64,000 nt of DNA from Gemmiger formicilis (GCF_024462815.1 NZ_JANGCG010000002.1:1-64000), one strand, 5' to 3'. Counted from the first letter of the stretch, positions 1 through 7,787 are shown. Program-made: numbers and translations. Notes: generated by a model not told the origin, from the letters alone.

Positions 1-158
1 GTTTTGTCTGGCGGCGTTAATTGCACTTTGGCTGACGCTATTTGTGCTGCGTCCAGATTTTTATATGGTTTTTTCCCCATTGTAAACAGAAAGACCATTA
101 CCACAATGCACAATAAGACCATGCACACCATTGTGATTATTAACCATTTCTTTTTCAT
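1..158 (-). CDS. Partial small membrane protein, cut by window edge
   Basis: This minus-strand reading frame starts at the ATG complementary to 156-158, preceded at 8-nt spacing by a strong AAAGGAGG ribosome site. It runs off the left edge after 52 codons. The visible part has a basic start (MKKKW) and one hydrophobic helix at about residues 5-27, then GKKPYKNLDAAQIASAKVQL. That pattern fits a signal anchor or uncleaved signal peptide with the rest outside the membrane. The tail resembles small hypothetical proteins I associate with transporter clusters of Clostridial mobile elements, but I cannot name a family. It belongs to the cargo of the serine-recombinase element. The reading frame is well supported; the function is unknown. 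Confidence 0.6.
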   Translation of the reverse strand, partial: MKKKWLIITMVCMVLLCIVVMVFLFTMGKKPYKNLDAAQIASAKVQLTPPDK

Positions 159-270
159 AACAGAAGCCTCCTTTATCTTTCATTTTTCTGTTATTTATAT
201 AGACGCAAAAAAGAGGAAAAGGTTTCATTATTCATAAATATCATAGCACAAGAGTATGAACAAATCCATA

Positions 271-567
271 TCAATTCAGCCTGTCGGCGGCATTGTTCTC
301 TCTGGCATACTGACGCGCCTTTTCCCGGCGTTCCTCGCTGTATGGGGCGGTCAGACGGAAAGAGAAACGCTCCTTGCGGATTTCAAACTCCATGCAGCCC
401 GTTTCGGGGTCTGCGTCGGTCTGGCGGCACACATCGGGGTGCTGTCCGGCGTAGGCGGCAAGCCGCTTCTTTAAGTCGGTGTTGTGGGTACGGATATGGA
501 TAATCGGGTTTTTCTCGTCAAACCAAATATCTGTGGTCTTTTCCTGCTTCGTAAGCCCTGTTCTCAT
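271..567 (-). CDS. Conserved hypothetical protein of Clostridial mobile elements
   Basis: A 98-residue soluble protein with a good ribosome site (AAAGGAGAG, 7 nt before the ATG). It begins MRTGLTKQEKTTDIWFDEKN and ends in a charged helix (YSEERREKARQYAREN). I recognise the opening as typical of a small protein repeatedly found beside recombinase and relaxase genes in Clostridial integrative elements. It has no catalytic motif or membrane segment that I can see, and no assigned function. It reads in the same direction as the recombinase, about 400 nt downstream of it, with the TnpW-like gene between them, so it is probably carried by the same element. Confidence 0.7.
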   Translation of the reverse strand: MRTGLTKQEKTTDIWFDEKNPIIHIRTHNTDLKKRLAAYAGQHPDVCRQTDADPETGCMEFEIRKERFSFRLTAPYSEERREKARQYARENNAADRLN

Positions 568-700
568 AAACTCTCCTTTCTGCGCCCCTGTTACGCAATA
601 GGGGCATTTTTCGAGTGTTTTTCCCGGCTCTTGACTTGGGGAAAATGAGGATTTTCAAATAGAAACCGCCCGGACGGGGAGTGTATCGTCAGGGCGGCTG

Positions 701-892
701 TTATCGCAAGATTTCTGTTTTTTCCGGCTCTTGACCGTCAGACGCGGATAAACGCGAGCTGTCGGCAAGTGCCAGTTTGAGCAGCTTGTCGCGGAATGTT
801 TCTGTGCTGCTTTGATTGAAAAATAACTCCGCAACAATGGTCTGCCCGTTCCTCTGGGTCGTGATGATACTGTCGGGGGTCTGTTCTGCCAT
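701..892 (-). CDS. TnpW-like transposon small protein
   Basis: A 63-residue protein preceded by AAAGGAG 7-8 nt before its ATG. It starts MAEQTPDSIITTQRNGQTIV and continues with a helix containing AELFFNQSSTETFRDKLLKL. This shape (short N-terminal strand pair, then an FxxxxTET..DK helix) matches the TnpW family found next to TnpX-type large serine recombinases in Tn4451-like elements. Its biochemical role is not established. It lies directly downstream of the recombinase, separated from it by a terminator-like hairpin, so it may have its own promoter or depend on read-through. Confidence 0.72.
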   Translation of the reverse strand: MAEQTPDSIITTQRNGQTIVAELFFNQSSTETFRDKLLKLALADSSRLSASDGQEPEKTEILR

Positions 893-915
893 AGGCGGCT
901 CCTTTCTTTGGGCGC

Positions 916-952
916 AAAAGAGGGATTTCCCGTAGTTCGGAAAATCCCTCTT
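916..952 (-). terminator. Hairpin terminator after the serine recombinase
   Basis: Arms AAGAGGGATTT and AAATCCCTCTT are separated by about 13 nt. On the minus strand the structure is followed by TTTT. It sits 20 nt past the recombinase stop codon and just before the TnpW-like gene, so it should end or attenuate the recombinase transcript. Confidence 0.6.
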
Positions 953-971
953 GGTTGACTGTTATTCTGTT

Positions 972-2819
972 TTACTGTGCGGGCTGTGCGGCTGCCTGTG
1001 CCTTTCGCCTTGCCCGGTATTCCCGCGCTTTCATGCGGTCATACTCCCGCTGCTTTTCAAGGTTTCTCGCCCGGTACTCCCTTGAATACTGCCGGTGGTA
1101 GGCGCGGCTCTTTTCCTTTTTGGCTTCTTCGATTTCCTCCCGCATTTGCCGGATTTCCTGCTCGGTCGGTTCTGCAAGCTGCGTCACTTCATTCTCAAAC
1201 TTGCCGATATAATTGAAATATATGCTGATGTGCTGGATTGCGTATCTCGCCCTTTTCTGGTCGCGCTCATGCACTTCAATCCGGCTGATAAACTCGTTGA
1301 GAATGGCGGGTGTAAGGTCGGTAAAGGCAGCATGGCGTTCCGTCAGCTTCAAAAACTTCTGCGCCCGTCCTCCCGCGTTCTCGTAAGCGGATAGCTGCTC
1401 TTGGAGCGTGGCAAGCTCCGCTTTCAGCGCGTAGTATTCTTCCGAATACTTCTGCGACATCTGCTCATAGCGGTCTTGCGGGATCGTGCCGAGGGCGTTG
1501 TCCTCGTAGAGCTTATTCAGCACCTTGTCAATCTGTTCAAGGCGCGTCATGATTTGCGGGATACGCTTCTGCTGCTTTTTGGTCTGGTCGGTCTGCTGCA
1601 TGGCAAGGTTCTTTTTCACTAAGGCTTCAAACTCTGCCCGGTTGCTGATAGAATAGTCCTCGATTTTCTTCAGCACTTCCGCGATGGTCTGCATGAGCAA
1701 GTCCGCGTCCATGATGTGCGGGGAATGGCATTTGGGGTTCTTGGCTTTCCCCTTGTGGTACTCGCTGCAATAGGCAACATGACGCTTGCCGCCGTTCCGG
1801 TAATCTATACGAATGTGCATTTTTGCGCCGCAGTCTTTACAGAAAAGCAAGCCGGACAGAGGGTGGATTTCCCCGTCCCCGTTGGGGCGTTTGACGGGTG
1901 CGTTTTCCAAAATCCGCTGTACGGTTTCAAAATCGCTGCGGCTGATAATCGGCTCATGCACATTTTCTGTGATGTGCCACTGGCTCCGGTCTACATAGTG
2001 GTTATGTTTATCCCGGAAATGCTTTGTGGTCTTGAAGTTGACTACATCTCCGCAATACTCCTGCCGTGTGAGGATATTGGTCAAGGTGACTTTGTTCCAC
2101 TTGCAGCGGTTATCCTCATTGAGCGTCTTATTTTTACAGGTTCCCCGCCCCCGGTCTTTCATGTAGAAAGTGGGGGTTGGGATTTGCTCCTGTGTCAGAT
2201 ATACGGCGATTTGATTGCGGTTCTTCCCGCCGATAAACAGACGGAAAATCAAACGGACAACCTCGGCGGCTTCCTCGTCGATTATCCAAAAATCCTTGTT
2301 GTCCGGGTCTTTGACATAACCGTAGGGGGCTTCGGTGACAATCGGCTTTCCGCTCATGCCTTTGGTCTTAATGCCCGTTTTCACTTTCTTGCTGATGTCC
2401 TTTGCGTACCACTCCGACATGATATTGATAAAGGGCGCAAACTCCAGCGTGTCGGGCTTCTCGCTGTCTATGCCGTTGTTGACCGCGATAAAGCGCACAT
2501 TGTTCCGTCTGAATATCTCCATCGCGTTGCCGACTTGGAGATAGTCGCGCCCCCAGCGGGTAAGGTCTTTCATAATGCAGACACCGATTTTCCCGTTTTC
2601 CACATCGTCCATCATGCGGGAGTAGGCAGAACGGTCAAAAAACCTGCCGCTTTCGTCATCGTCGATGTAGTGCCGGATATTGGTTAGGTGCTGCCCTCTG
2701 GCATAGTTCTCTAAAAATATTTTTTGGTTCTGTATGCTGTTGCTCTCGCCGCCGTCCCTGTCCTCGTCGCCCACGGAAAGGCGGGAGTAAAGGGCTGTAA
2801 TTTTGCTATAATCAGTCAT
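972..2819 (-). CDS. Large serine recombinase (TnpX-like transposase)
   Basis: A site-specific recombinase that excises and inserts its element through a serine-DNA intermediate. The N-terminal resolvase domain (about 1-150) shows the active-site motif YSRLS, with Ser15 and Arg13 in this numbering, and the later RWGRD segment. A recombinase domain follows, then a zinc-ribbon-like stretch (LLFCKDCGAKMHIRI ... CSEYHKG ... C) near residues 330-375, a coiled coil at about 400-480, and a very basic tail rich in YRAR repeats. At 615 residues it is a large-serine-recombinase size. I chose the ATG at 2819: an AGGAGG lies 8 nt upstream of it, whereas the ATGs further upstream lie before or almost on this site. 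The start codon is only about 50 nt from the point where the virD4 frame breaks off, as in Tn4451-type elements whose recombinase sits at one end. Confidence 0.93.
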   Translation of the reverse strand: MTDYSKITALYSRLSVGDEDRDGGESNSIQNQKIFLENYARGQHLTNIRHYIDDDESGRFFDRSAYSRMMDDVENGKIGVCIMKDLTRWGRDYLQVGNAMEIFRRNNVRFIAVNNGIDSEKPDTLEFAPFINIMSEWYAKDISKKVKTGIKTKGMSGKPIVTEAPYGYVKDPDNKDFWIIDEEAAEVVRLIFRLFIGGKNRNQIAVYLTQEQIPTPTFYMKDRGRGTCKNKTLNEDNRCKWNKVTLTNILTRQEYCGDVVNFKTTKHFRDKHNHYVDRSQWHITENVHEPIISRSDFETVQRILENAPVKRPNGDGEIHPLSGLLFCKDCGAKMHIRIDYRNGGKRHVAYCSEYHKGKAKNPKCHSPHIMDADLLMQTIAEVLKKIEDYSISNRAEFEALVKKNLAMQQTDQTKKQQKRIPQIMTRLEQIDKVLNKLYEDNALGTIPQDRYEQMSQKYSEEYYALKAELATLQEQLSAYENAGGRAQKFLKLTERHAAFTDLTPAILNEFISRIEVHERDQKRARYAIQHISIYFNYIGKFENEVTQLAEPTEQEIRQMREEIEEAKKEKSRAYHRQYSREYRARNLEKQREYDRMKAREYRARRKAQAAAQPAQ

Positions 2820-2866
2820 GTGCATAACCTCCTGTGCGTCCATGTATGTGTCATTTACACTTAAAA

Positions 2867-3166
2867 TTATGCACTCCAGCGGGCAGAACCATACTCGATC
2901 CCGTGGCGATACTTCTTAACGTTCTTGCCTTTCAGGTAGACCGCCATGCGAAGGATCACCGCACCCGCTATGCCGATCAACAGGTCCGTGGGATGGAAAC
3001 TGAGCCACGGGGAGGAAAGGGCTGCCGTGAAGCCGTCCCCAATGGAGAGCAGCTTGCCGGAAAGGTCAGCACCGGGCGCAAGCCGGAAAGCCTGTGCCAG
3101 CTTATCGAAGGGATACACGAACAGAAGATACGGGAGATTCAGCAAAAACAGTTTTTTCATGTTCAT
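2867..3166 (-). pseudogene. virD4: virD4/traG coupling protein, truncated by insertion
   Basis: The first 97 or so residues of a type IV coupling protein (VirD4/TraG/TcpA family), the ATPase that links the relaxosome to the conjugation channel. Two membrane helices are visible (residues about 4-15 and 58-78), followed by YRHGIEYGSARW, the conserved stretch just before the ATPase domain. The frame then gives Ser-Ala-stop and all nucleotide-binding motifs are missing. The break coincides with the end of the serine-recombinase element, so an insertion into virD4 explains it; the rest should lie beyond the left edge. Its ATG overlaps the pcfB stop codon by 4 nt (ATGA), the usual translational coupling in these conjugation modules. 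Confidence 0.88.
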
Positions 3167-3654
3167 CTCTGCACGCTCCGATCTTTGACCTTTACTTTCT
3201 CCCGGTCAATGGTGCGGTGTTCCACTTTCTCCGCCGCCTGTTCCTTCGCCTGGGTCAGCCGTTCCCGGATGTAGGGCTTTTCCTCACGGCTCATTTTCCG
3301 GCTGGCAAACTCCTGAAATGCCGCTGTGATGGCATCCGCGTCCCGGCTTTTGAAAAAGACCAGGTAACGGGGCTGCTCTGCAGTGGTGTCCTTCTTCAAG
3401 GCAAAATCCACATGGTATTTCTTCGCCACACGGGAGAAAGCCTTGATATTCTTGTCACTGATCTCGATATTGGCAAGACCGGCGTTCTGGCTGGCAAGCT
3501 GTTTAAGGCTCTGCCTGCCGCGGTAGATTTTGGGCTTCTGGCTTTTCTGGATTTCCTCCAGGAACTTTTTGACGGCTTTTTCAAAGACTTGCTCGCTTAG
3601 CTTGGCTCCGTCAACAATGAGCGTTACGGCGCCCCGCGTTACTTCCTCTTGCAT
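3163..3654 (-). CDS. pcfB: PcfB-family conjugation protein (DUF3801)
   Basis: A 163-residue soluble protein beginning MQEEVTRGAVTLIVDGAKLS and containing the long GRQSLKQLASQNAGLANIEI segment seen in the PcfB/DUF3801 family. PcfB of the pheromone plasmid pCF10 is an accessory transfer factor thought to work with the relaxase and the coupling protein. The C-terminal third is highly charged (KPYIRERLTQAKEQAAEKVE). It starts directly after the stop of the replication initiator (TAA then ATG, no gap) and its own stop overlaps the virD4 start, so the three genes form one coupled run. Because virD4 is broken, the module is probably no longer self-transmissible. Confidence 0.85.
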   Translation of the reverse strand: MQEEVTRGAVTLIVDGAKLSEQVFEKAVKKFLEEIQKSQKPKIYRGRQSLKQLASQNAGLANIEISDKNIKAFSRVAKKYHVDFALKKDTTAEQPRYLVFFKSRDADAITAAFQEFASRKMSREEKPYIRERLTQAKEQAAEKVEHRTIDREKVKVKDRSVQR

Positions 3655-4551
3655 TTAGCCTCGCCCCCTTTGCCCGTCCCCGTACATATCGTGCTGCACC
3701 AGGGAAGAATAGTAGCTGTTGATGGTGGTCGGGGCGTTATACAGCGCCGCCAAAAGATATTTCTTGATATTGCGGACATAGGTGGTGTTGTCCTTCATAC
3801 AGTCCATGACATACTGAACATGGGAACTGTCCAGCTTCATAAACCGGGACTTTACCACCTCTGCCGGATAATCATCTCCGGCAATGCGGATGACTTTGCG
3901 GGCAGAACATACGGTATCCACGATCAGGTCAACGATCTCGTCAAGCTGCTCACGGTCGATATGGCTGTCCTGCACCAGATAGCTGTACTCGATGTTGTCC
4001 AAAATCACTTCACGATAACATTCTCTGGCTCCCATCCGATCCATTCCCATCCTTGCCCCTGCGGGGGTAGGGGGATTTGATGGGATAGGATTTGATATCT
4101 CCGTACTTGATAAATCAGTCTTTGTTTGATTAGTATTTAATTGTGCGGGGTTTTCCGTACACGGGTCCGCCGTATCCGGGATACCCATATCCGGGTTTTC
4201 CGTATATGGCTTTGCCGTACCCGGTAAAGGCGTACCTGGGCTTGACGGCGGCTCGCACTGAGGCATTTCGTAAATGACATACTCGGTATCCGTGATCTTG
4301 CCTTTTTCGTCCCGAAGCTGGGTGCGCCGGATATACCCGTGGGTCTCCAGCTCCTTCAATGCCGCGCCGATGCTGTCCACACCTTCCCGGCAGATCGCCG
4401 CAAGACCTCTGGTGGTGTAATTCCACTCGTCAGGGAGTGACAGCATCATGGACAGCAGCCCTTTGGATTTCAGGGTCAGCGTCCGATCTTTCAAGTGATG
4501 GTTCGACATGACCGTATAATCACGGGTCTTTTCAATACGAAAAACAGCCAT
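3655..4551 (-). CDS. Replication initiator-like protein with winged-helix N-terminus (DUF6017 type)
   Basis: A 298-residue protein. Residues about 1-95 form a DnaD/RepA-like winged helix (KDRTLTLKSKGLLSMMLSLP ... SIGAALKELETHGYIRR), typical of replication initiators of Clostridial integrative elements. The middle (about 100-165) is a low-complexity Pro/Thr/Asn linker with degenerate repeats of ENP, MGIPDTA and PCTENP, encoded by imperfect CCGTA-rich DNA repeats at about 4150-4245. The C-terminal part (about 175-298) contains REVILDNIEYSYL and KKYLLAALYNAP, features I associate with DUF6017. It would let the excised circle replicate. The ATG has AAGGAGG upstream, and the gene abuts pcfB. Confidence 0.82.
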   Translation of the reverse strand: MAVFRIEKTRDYTVMSNHHLKDRTLTLKSKGLLSMMLSLPDEWNYTTRGLAAICREGVDSIGAALKELETHGYIRRTQLRDEKGKITDTEYVIYEMPQCEPPSSPGTPLPGTAKPYTENPDMGIPDTADPCTENPAQLNTNQTKTDLSSTEISNPIPSNPPTPAGARMGMDRMGARECYREVILDNIEYSYLVQDSHIDREQLDEIVDLIVDTVCSARKVIRIAGDDYPAEVVKSRFMKLDSSHVQYVMDCMKDNTTYVRNIKKYLLAALYNAPTTINSYYSSLVQHDMYGDGQRGRG

Positions 4552-4721
4552 CTTCGCACCTCCTTCCTGTGAAAATGAAAAGTGTTGATTTTGAGCGGTT
4601 TATCTGTCTGTACGCCTTCATAGCCTCCCGCATGGGAAAACATCCACGCCCTGTTCAGAACGCAAGCCACGGAGGAAGAAACAGAAGATATCCCACTGAT
4701 TTTGATACATTTTTAGGGCGG

Positions 4722-5243
4722 CTACCTCTCACGGTCTTTATGGTCATAGTGGATGTCGCCGGAAAGCACCTTCGCATGGTTACGGATTTTGATATGTCCC
4801 TTTTCCTGATTTTCCAAAGCCTTGCTGTATCCGGTGTCGGTCAGGAACAGGCGCATTTTCTCACCCTTCCAGCCAACAGGCGAGTCATGGGTAAGAACAT
4901 CAAAGACGATCATGTGTCTGGTTGCCGGGTCGAAACGCTCCAAAGCCATAATGTCATGGCCGGATAACTTCTGCGCCCCGGATCGTTGCCTGGCTTCTGC
5001 CAGCATTTCCCCGATGGTGCGGGCTTTCTCCGGCAGACGGTATTCGGCCTGCACCTTGCGGATCAAATCCATGCACTCCTGATCCGACAGTGGGCGGAGC
5101 TTGTCCAGCAGGCCTTCCGCCGTTTCTTTCGTTGCCGGGTTCGGCGCATAGCACCATGTCATGTAAATCTCATTCAGGGCAGCGTTCTGATTGGTACTTT
5201 CAATCTGAAACACCATCCTTATTTCTGCTTCTGTCAGTTTCAT
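4722..5243 (-). CDS. Hypothetical protein of conjugative elements
   Basis: A 173-residue soluble protein starting MKLTEAEIRMVFQIESTNQN, with a GGAGG ribosome site. It contains KARTIGEMLAEARQRSGAQK, then HDIMALERFDPATRHMIVFD and a closing charged stretch. I recognise it as a conserved neighbour of the replication initiator in this type of element but know of no assigned role. It lies between the excisionase, from which a terminator separates it, and the initiator, so it is probably the first gene of the replication and transfer run. The 170-nt gap to the initiator holds no other obvious gene. Confidence 0.7.
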   Translation of the reverse strand: MKLTEAEIRMVFQIESTNQNAALNEIYMTWCYAPNPATKETAEGLLDKLRPLSDQECMDLIRKVQAEYRLPEKARTIGEMLAEARQRSGAQKLSGHDIMALERFDPATRHMIVFDVLTHDSPVGWKGEKMRLFLTDTGYSKALENQEKGHIKIRNHAKVLSGDIHYDHKDRER

Positions 5244-5274
5244 TGCCAGCCTCCTTCAAAAATGGGTATAAAAA

Positions 5275-5305
5275 AACGCCATAGGTTTTTTGAGCCTACG
5301 GCGTT
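5275..5305 (-). terminator. Terminator after the excisionase gene
   Basis: Arms AACGCCATAGG and CCTACGGCGTT (one G-T wobble) around a short loop. On the minus strand a run of seven T follows. It lies 12 nt past the excisionase stop codon and separates that gene from the downstream transfer run. Confidence 0.75.
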
Positions 5306-5316
5306 TCTTGCGATAT

Positions 5317-5514
5317 TCACAATTCCAAACTTTCCAGCCACTCGTCAAAAGATTTCTTGGAGACGCGGATCGCATTTCCTATGCGGACGATCCTGAACTC
5401 CTCCTGCTTGACGAGCTGATATGCGGTTGTGCGGCCAATGTTTAGCATGGCTGCAATTTGTTCCACGGTGTATGTGCGCGGTTCCGGCAGTGACTTTTTC
5501 TCTTTCTTGTCCAT
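5317..5514 (-). CDS. xis: Excisionase-like helix-turn-helix protein
   Basis: A 65-residue DNA-binding protein. YTVEQIAAMLNIGRTTAYQL is a MerR/excisionase-type helix-turn-helix, followed by the wing (EFRIVRIGNAIRVSKKSFDE) that ends most Xis-like proteins. Such factors bend DNA at the attachment site and bias tyrosine integrases toward excision, and some double as transcription regulators. I start at the ATG at 5514 because GGAGG ends 5 nt before it; the upstream in-frame ATG at 5526 has no site of its own. It is transcribed away from the tRNA-Arg fragment, into the element. No full integrase partner is visible, since the only integrase sequence nearby is the truncated stub at 5984-6337. Confidence 0.8.
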   Translation of the reverse strand: MDKKEKKSLPEPRTYTVEQIAAMLNIGRTTAYQLVKQEEFRIVRIGNAIRVSKKSFDEWLESLEL

Positions 5515-5750
5515 AGTAACCTCCATGTATTTGCCTTGTCATTTTGACTAAGGGAGTGGAGAATGGCAGTAGCAATCAGTTTTGGCTGGGTGTCCTCTTG
5601 CTAAGAATTTGCTAATAGGACCACCCAACGGATACATAAAACTGCGTCAGAATAGGTGTTTTGCACCATAAAGTTCGTTTACTACAAGTCATTCTGCGTA
5701 AGGGATGATATTGGAAGTTACATCCGAACCGTGTATCACATGGTAAGCCA
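5515..5750. other. Non-coding end region of the conjugative element
   Basis: This stretch lies between the excisionase start and the tRNA-Arg fragment. No ORF here has a ribosome site, and I see no convincing hairpin. It probably holds the excisionase promoter and the arm-type sites of the element end. Confidence 0.4.
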
Positions 5751-5797
5751 TACTCCTAAGCGTGGGGCCGGAGGTTCAAATCCTCTCTGGGACGCCA
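5751..5797 (+). other. 3' fragment of a tRNA-Arg gene (attachment-site remnant)
   Basis: The sequence carries an anticodon-loop match CTCCTAA (CCT, Arg), a T arm with GGAGG and CCTCT around TTCAAAT, and an acceptor 3' strand CTGGGAC followed by G and CCA, ending at 5797. The partner acceptor strand GTCCCAG and the D arm are absent upstream, so this is not a complete tRNA. Integrative elements that target tRNA 3' ends leave exactly such a duplicate at one end. The intact tRNA-Arg gene should lie at the other end, outside this window. A transcription terminator follows immediately, as expected if a tRNA transcription unit's downstream region was conserved. Confidence 0.75.
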
Positions 5798-5805
5798 GAA
5801 TGCAC

Positions 5806-5842
5806 CGCTGCAAGCCTTTTTTCGGGGTTTGCAGCGTTTTTT
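5806..5842 (+). terminator. Terminator downstream of the tRNA-Arg fragment
   Basis: Arms CGCTGCAAGCC and GGTTTGCAGCG (one wobble) are followed by TTTTTT on the plus strand. The position, 9 nt past the CCA end, fits the original tRNA-Arg terminator. Confidence 0.75.
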
Positions 5843-5983
5843 GTTCCTCCTTCTCCCGGTAATTTCACTTCCGTTACTGGGAGATTTTTATACGCCGCAA
5901 GATGTATATTTGCTAATTGGACTCGAACGCTTTTCAGAAATTTGCTAAGAAAATTCTGCGTTTTGCTAATTCGATTTTTCGGA

Positions 5984-6337
5984 TCACTTTGCCGTGGCTT
6001 GCGCCGCTATCAGAGCTGCGAGCGCACTCGCCAGCTCCGGCGACTTCTGAAGCTGCTCCACAAGGCTTTCAAGGTCCAGGGTCGCAGGCTCCGATTTTGC
6101 CGGTTCTTCCGGTGGACGGACGTTGCGAAGATCAGGCTTGGCATAGAAGGCTGTCTCGAATTTCTGAGCATTGACCTTTCTATCCTCGTCCAGAATGTGA
6201 GCATAGATACTGGTTATCATGTCAATCTCGGCATGGCCTGTATCGCCCTGGGTGGCTTTCAGATCACCGTGGTTGAGTTTCAGTTTGTAGGTGGTACTGG
6301 AATGCCGGAGAGAATGAAAGACCACCTTCGGCAGTTA
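5984..6337 (-). pseudogene. int: Tyrosine integrase, C-terminal remnant
   Basis: Only the last ~115 codons remain. They include HSLRHSS (the His-x-x-Arg box), a later Gly-His pair (DTGHAEIDM) and SIYAHILDEDR with the nucleophilic Tyr, followed by an Ala-rich tail. This is the end of a phage-type tyrosine recombinase. Upstream the homology stops at Leu-Pro-Lys and the frame meets a stop codon at 6335-6337; the N-terminal arm-binding domain and the first catalytic Arg are missing. GTG at 6325 could start translation but lacks a ribosome site. The orientation implies that the lost body of its element lay to the right, where the clcA gene now begins, so this is a scar of a second element at the same tRNA. 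Confidence 0.88.
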
Positions 6338-6348
6338 CGGCGTTTCTG

Positions 6349-6377
6349 TTGTCTTTTTTCTTAAAAAACGGTATAAT
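6349..6377 (+). promoter_or_regulatory. Promoter of the ClC transporter gene
   Basis: TTGTCT and TATAAT are separated by 17 nt. The predicted start site is about 30 nt before the gene. The -35 lies only about 12 nt beyond the integrase remnant. Confidence 0.65.
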
Positions 6378-6412
6378 AGCTTCAAATTCTGCATCGTGGG
6401 GAGGAAATCACT

Positions 6413-7723
6413 TTGGGACGTATCAAACGGCACCTGCGCAGTGCGGCAGGGTATCTGGCGGTCTGTGCCAAATGGCTGGTACTGGCGGCGCTGGTGGGCT
6501 GCCTTGTGGGGCCGCTGGGCGCGGCGTTCGGTCTGGCGTTGAACTGGGCCAATGCCACGCGGGCGGTGCACCCATGGCTTTTGTATCTGCTGCCCGCGGC
6601 GGGCCTTGTCATTGTGTTTTTGTACAATCACTTTGACCCGGACGGCGGCGGCTCAACCAATCAGGTCTTTGTGGCCGTGCGGGAGCACAAGCCCCTGACG
6701 CTGCGCACCGCGCCGCTGATCTTCTTTTCCACCGTCGTGACGCATCTGTTCGGCGGCTCCAGCGGCCGTGAGGGCGCTGCCCTGTTGCTGGGTGGCTCGG
6801 TGTCCGGGCAAGTGGGCCGGGCGCTGCATCTGGAAAACCGCGACTGCCGCCTGATGACGATGTGCGGTATGGCGGGCGCGTTCTCCGCCATCTTCGGCAC
6901 GCCGCTGGCCGCAACCATCTTCACGCTCGAGGTTGTGGACGTCGGCTCGATGCAGTACGCAGCCCTTCTCCCCTGCCTCGTTTCAGCGCTGCTGGGCGTC
7001 TTTTTCAGCGGACAGATGGGGCTGCCCCCGGAGGCTTTCGTCCTGAAGGCCGAGGTTGCCGCCACGCCGCCGAACCTTGTTCGTGTTATCGTTCTGGGTG
7101 CGCTGCTGGCCGCGCTGAGCATCTTCTTCTGTGAGCTTCTGCACGCGGCACCGCGTGTTTATGCCAAGCTCCTGCCCAATCCGTATCTGCGTGTGGCAGT
7201 GGGCGGCGTGCTGATTGCCGCGTTGACCACCCTTCTGGGCACCACCGATTACAACGGTGCGGGCGGCGCGGTCATTGAGGCCGCCATGGACGGTGGAGCT
7301 ATGCCCTACGCGTTCCTTTTAAAAATGCTCTTCACCGCGCTGACCTTGGGCGCTGGCTTTAAGGGCGGCGAAATCGTGCCCATCTTCTTCACCGGGGCAA
7401 CCTTCGGCTGTGTTGCCGCGCCCCTGCTGGGTCTGCCGCCGCAGCTGGGGGCCGCGCTGGGTATGGTGGCGCTGTTCTGCGGCTGCACCAACAGCCCGCT
7501 GGCGTCCATCTGTCTGGCCATCGAGGTATTCGGCGGGCAGTGCATCTCGCTGTTTGCGCTGGCGTGCGCGGTTTCCTATATGCTGTCCAGCTATTTCAGC
7601 CTCTACCGGGAGCAGCACTTCCTGCACTCCAAGCTGCGCATTGTGGGTGTGCAGCGGGTACACGGCCACTGGTCCGAGACGGACGCCCAACATTTCCACA
7701 CAAACGATGACGGCGAAAATTAG
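6413..7723 (+). CDS. clcA: ClC-family anion channel/antiporter, possibly fluoride type
   Basis: A 436-residue polytopic protein of the ClC superfamily, which moves chloride or fluoride, often in exchange for protons. GGSSGREGAALLLGG at about 115-130 holds the gating glutamate motif (GREG). GTPLAATIFTLEV and GAGFKGGEIVPIFFTGATFG follow in the usual order. The canonical GSGIP selectivity motif is not seen; the corresponding region reads DPDGGGSTNQVF, and GFKGGE is typical of the fluoride/proton (CLC-F) branch. I infer fluoride export as the better guess, with chloride still possible. The start is TTG at 6413, with GGGGAGG 8-9 nt upstream and a promoter just ahead. It is a single gene; alr has its own promoter. 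No fluoride riboswitch fits in the short leader. Confidence 0.82.
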   Translation: MGRIKRHLRSAAGYLAVCAKWLVLAALVGCLVGPLGAAFGLALNWANATRAVHPWLLYLLPAAGLVIVFLYNHFDPDGGGSTNQVFVAVREHKPLTLRTAPLIFFSTVVTHLFGGSSGREGAALLLGGSVSGQVGRALHLENRDCRLMTMCGMAGAFSAIFGTPLAATIFTLEVVDVGSMQYAALLPCLVSALLGVFFSGQMGLPPEAFVLKAEVAATPPNLVRVIVLGALLAALSIFFCELLHAAPRVYAKLLPNPYLRVAVGGVLIAALTTLLGTTDYNGAGGAVIEAAMDGGAMPYAFLLKMLFTALTLGAGFKGGEIVPIFFTGATFGCVAAPLLGLPPQLGAALGMVALFCGCTNSPLASICLAIEVFGGQCISLFALACAVSYMLSSYFSLYREQHFLHSKLRIVGVQRVHGHWSETDAQHFHTNDDGEN

Positions 7724-7731
7724 CGATTCAG

Positions 7732-7760
7732 TTGCAGCTACGCCGTTTTCATGCTATAAT
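7732..7760 (+). promoter_or_regulatory. Promoter of alr-lepA
   Basis: TTGCAG and TATAAT with a 17-nt spacer, ending 27 nt before the alr start. The -35 begins 9 nt after the clcA stop codon. Confidence 0.7.
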
Positions 7761-7787
7761 AAAGTGTTACGGAGGGGAAGGCGCACT

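Noticed and set aside
4..237. A 77-codon plus-strand frame at the left edge
   Set aside because: The minus strand at 1-158 has a start with a strong ribosome site and a hydrophobic helix; the plus frame has neither.
5700..5797. A complete tRNA-Arg gene
   Set aside because: Only the 3' part from the anticodon loop on is present. I looked for GTCCCAG and a D arm in the 100 nt upstream and found neither.
6378..6412. A fluoride riboswitch before the ClC gene
   Set aside because: Only about 30 nt lie between the predicted transcript start and the gene, too short for the riboswitch, and no matching structure is seen.
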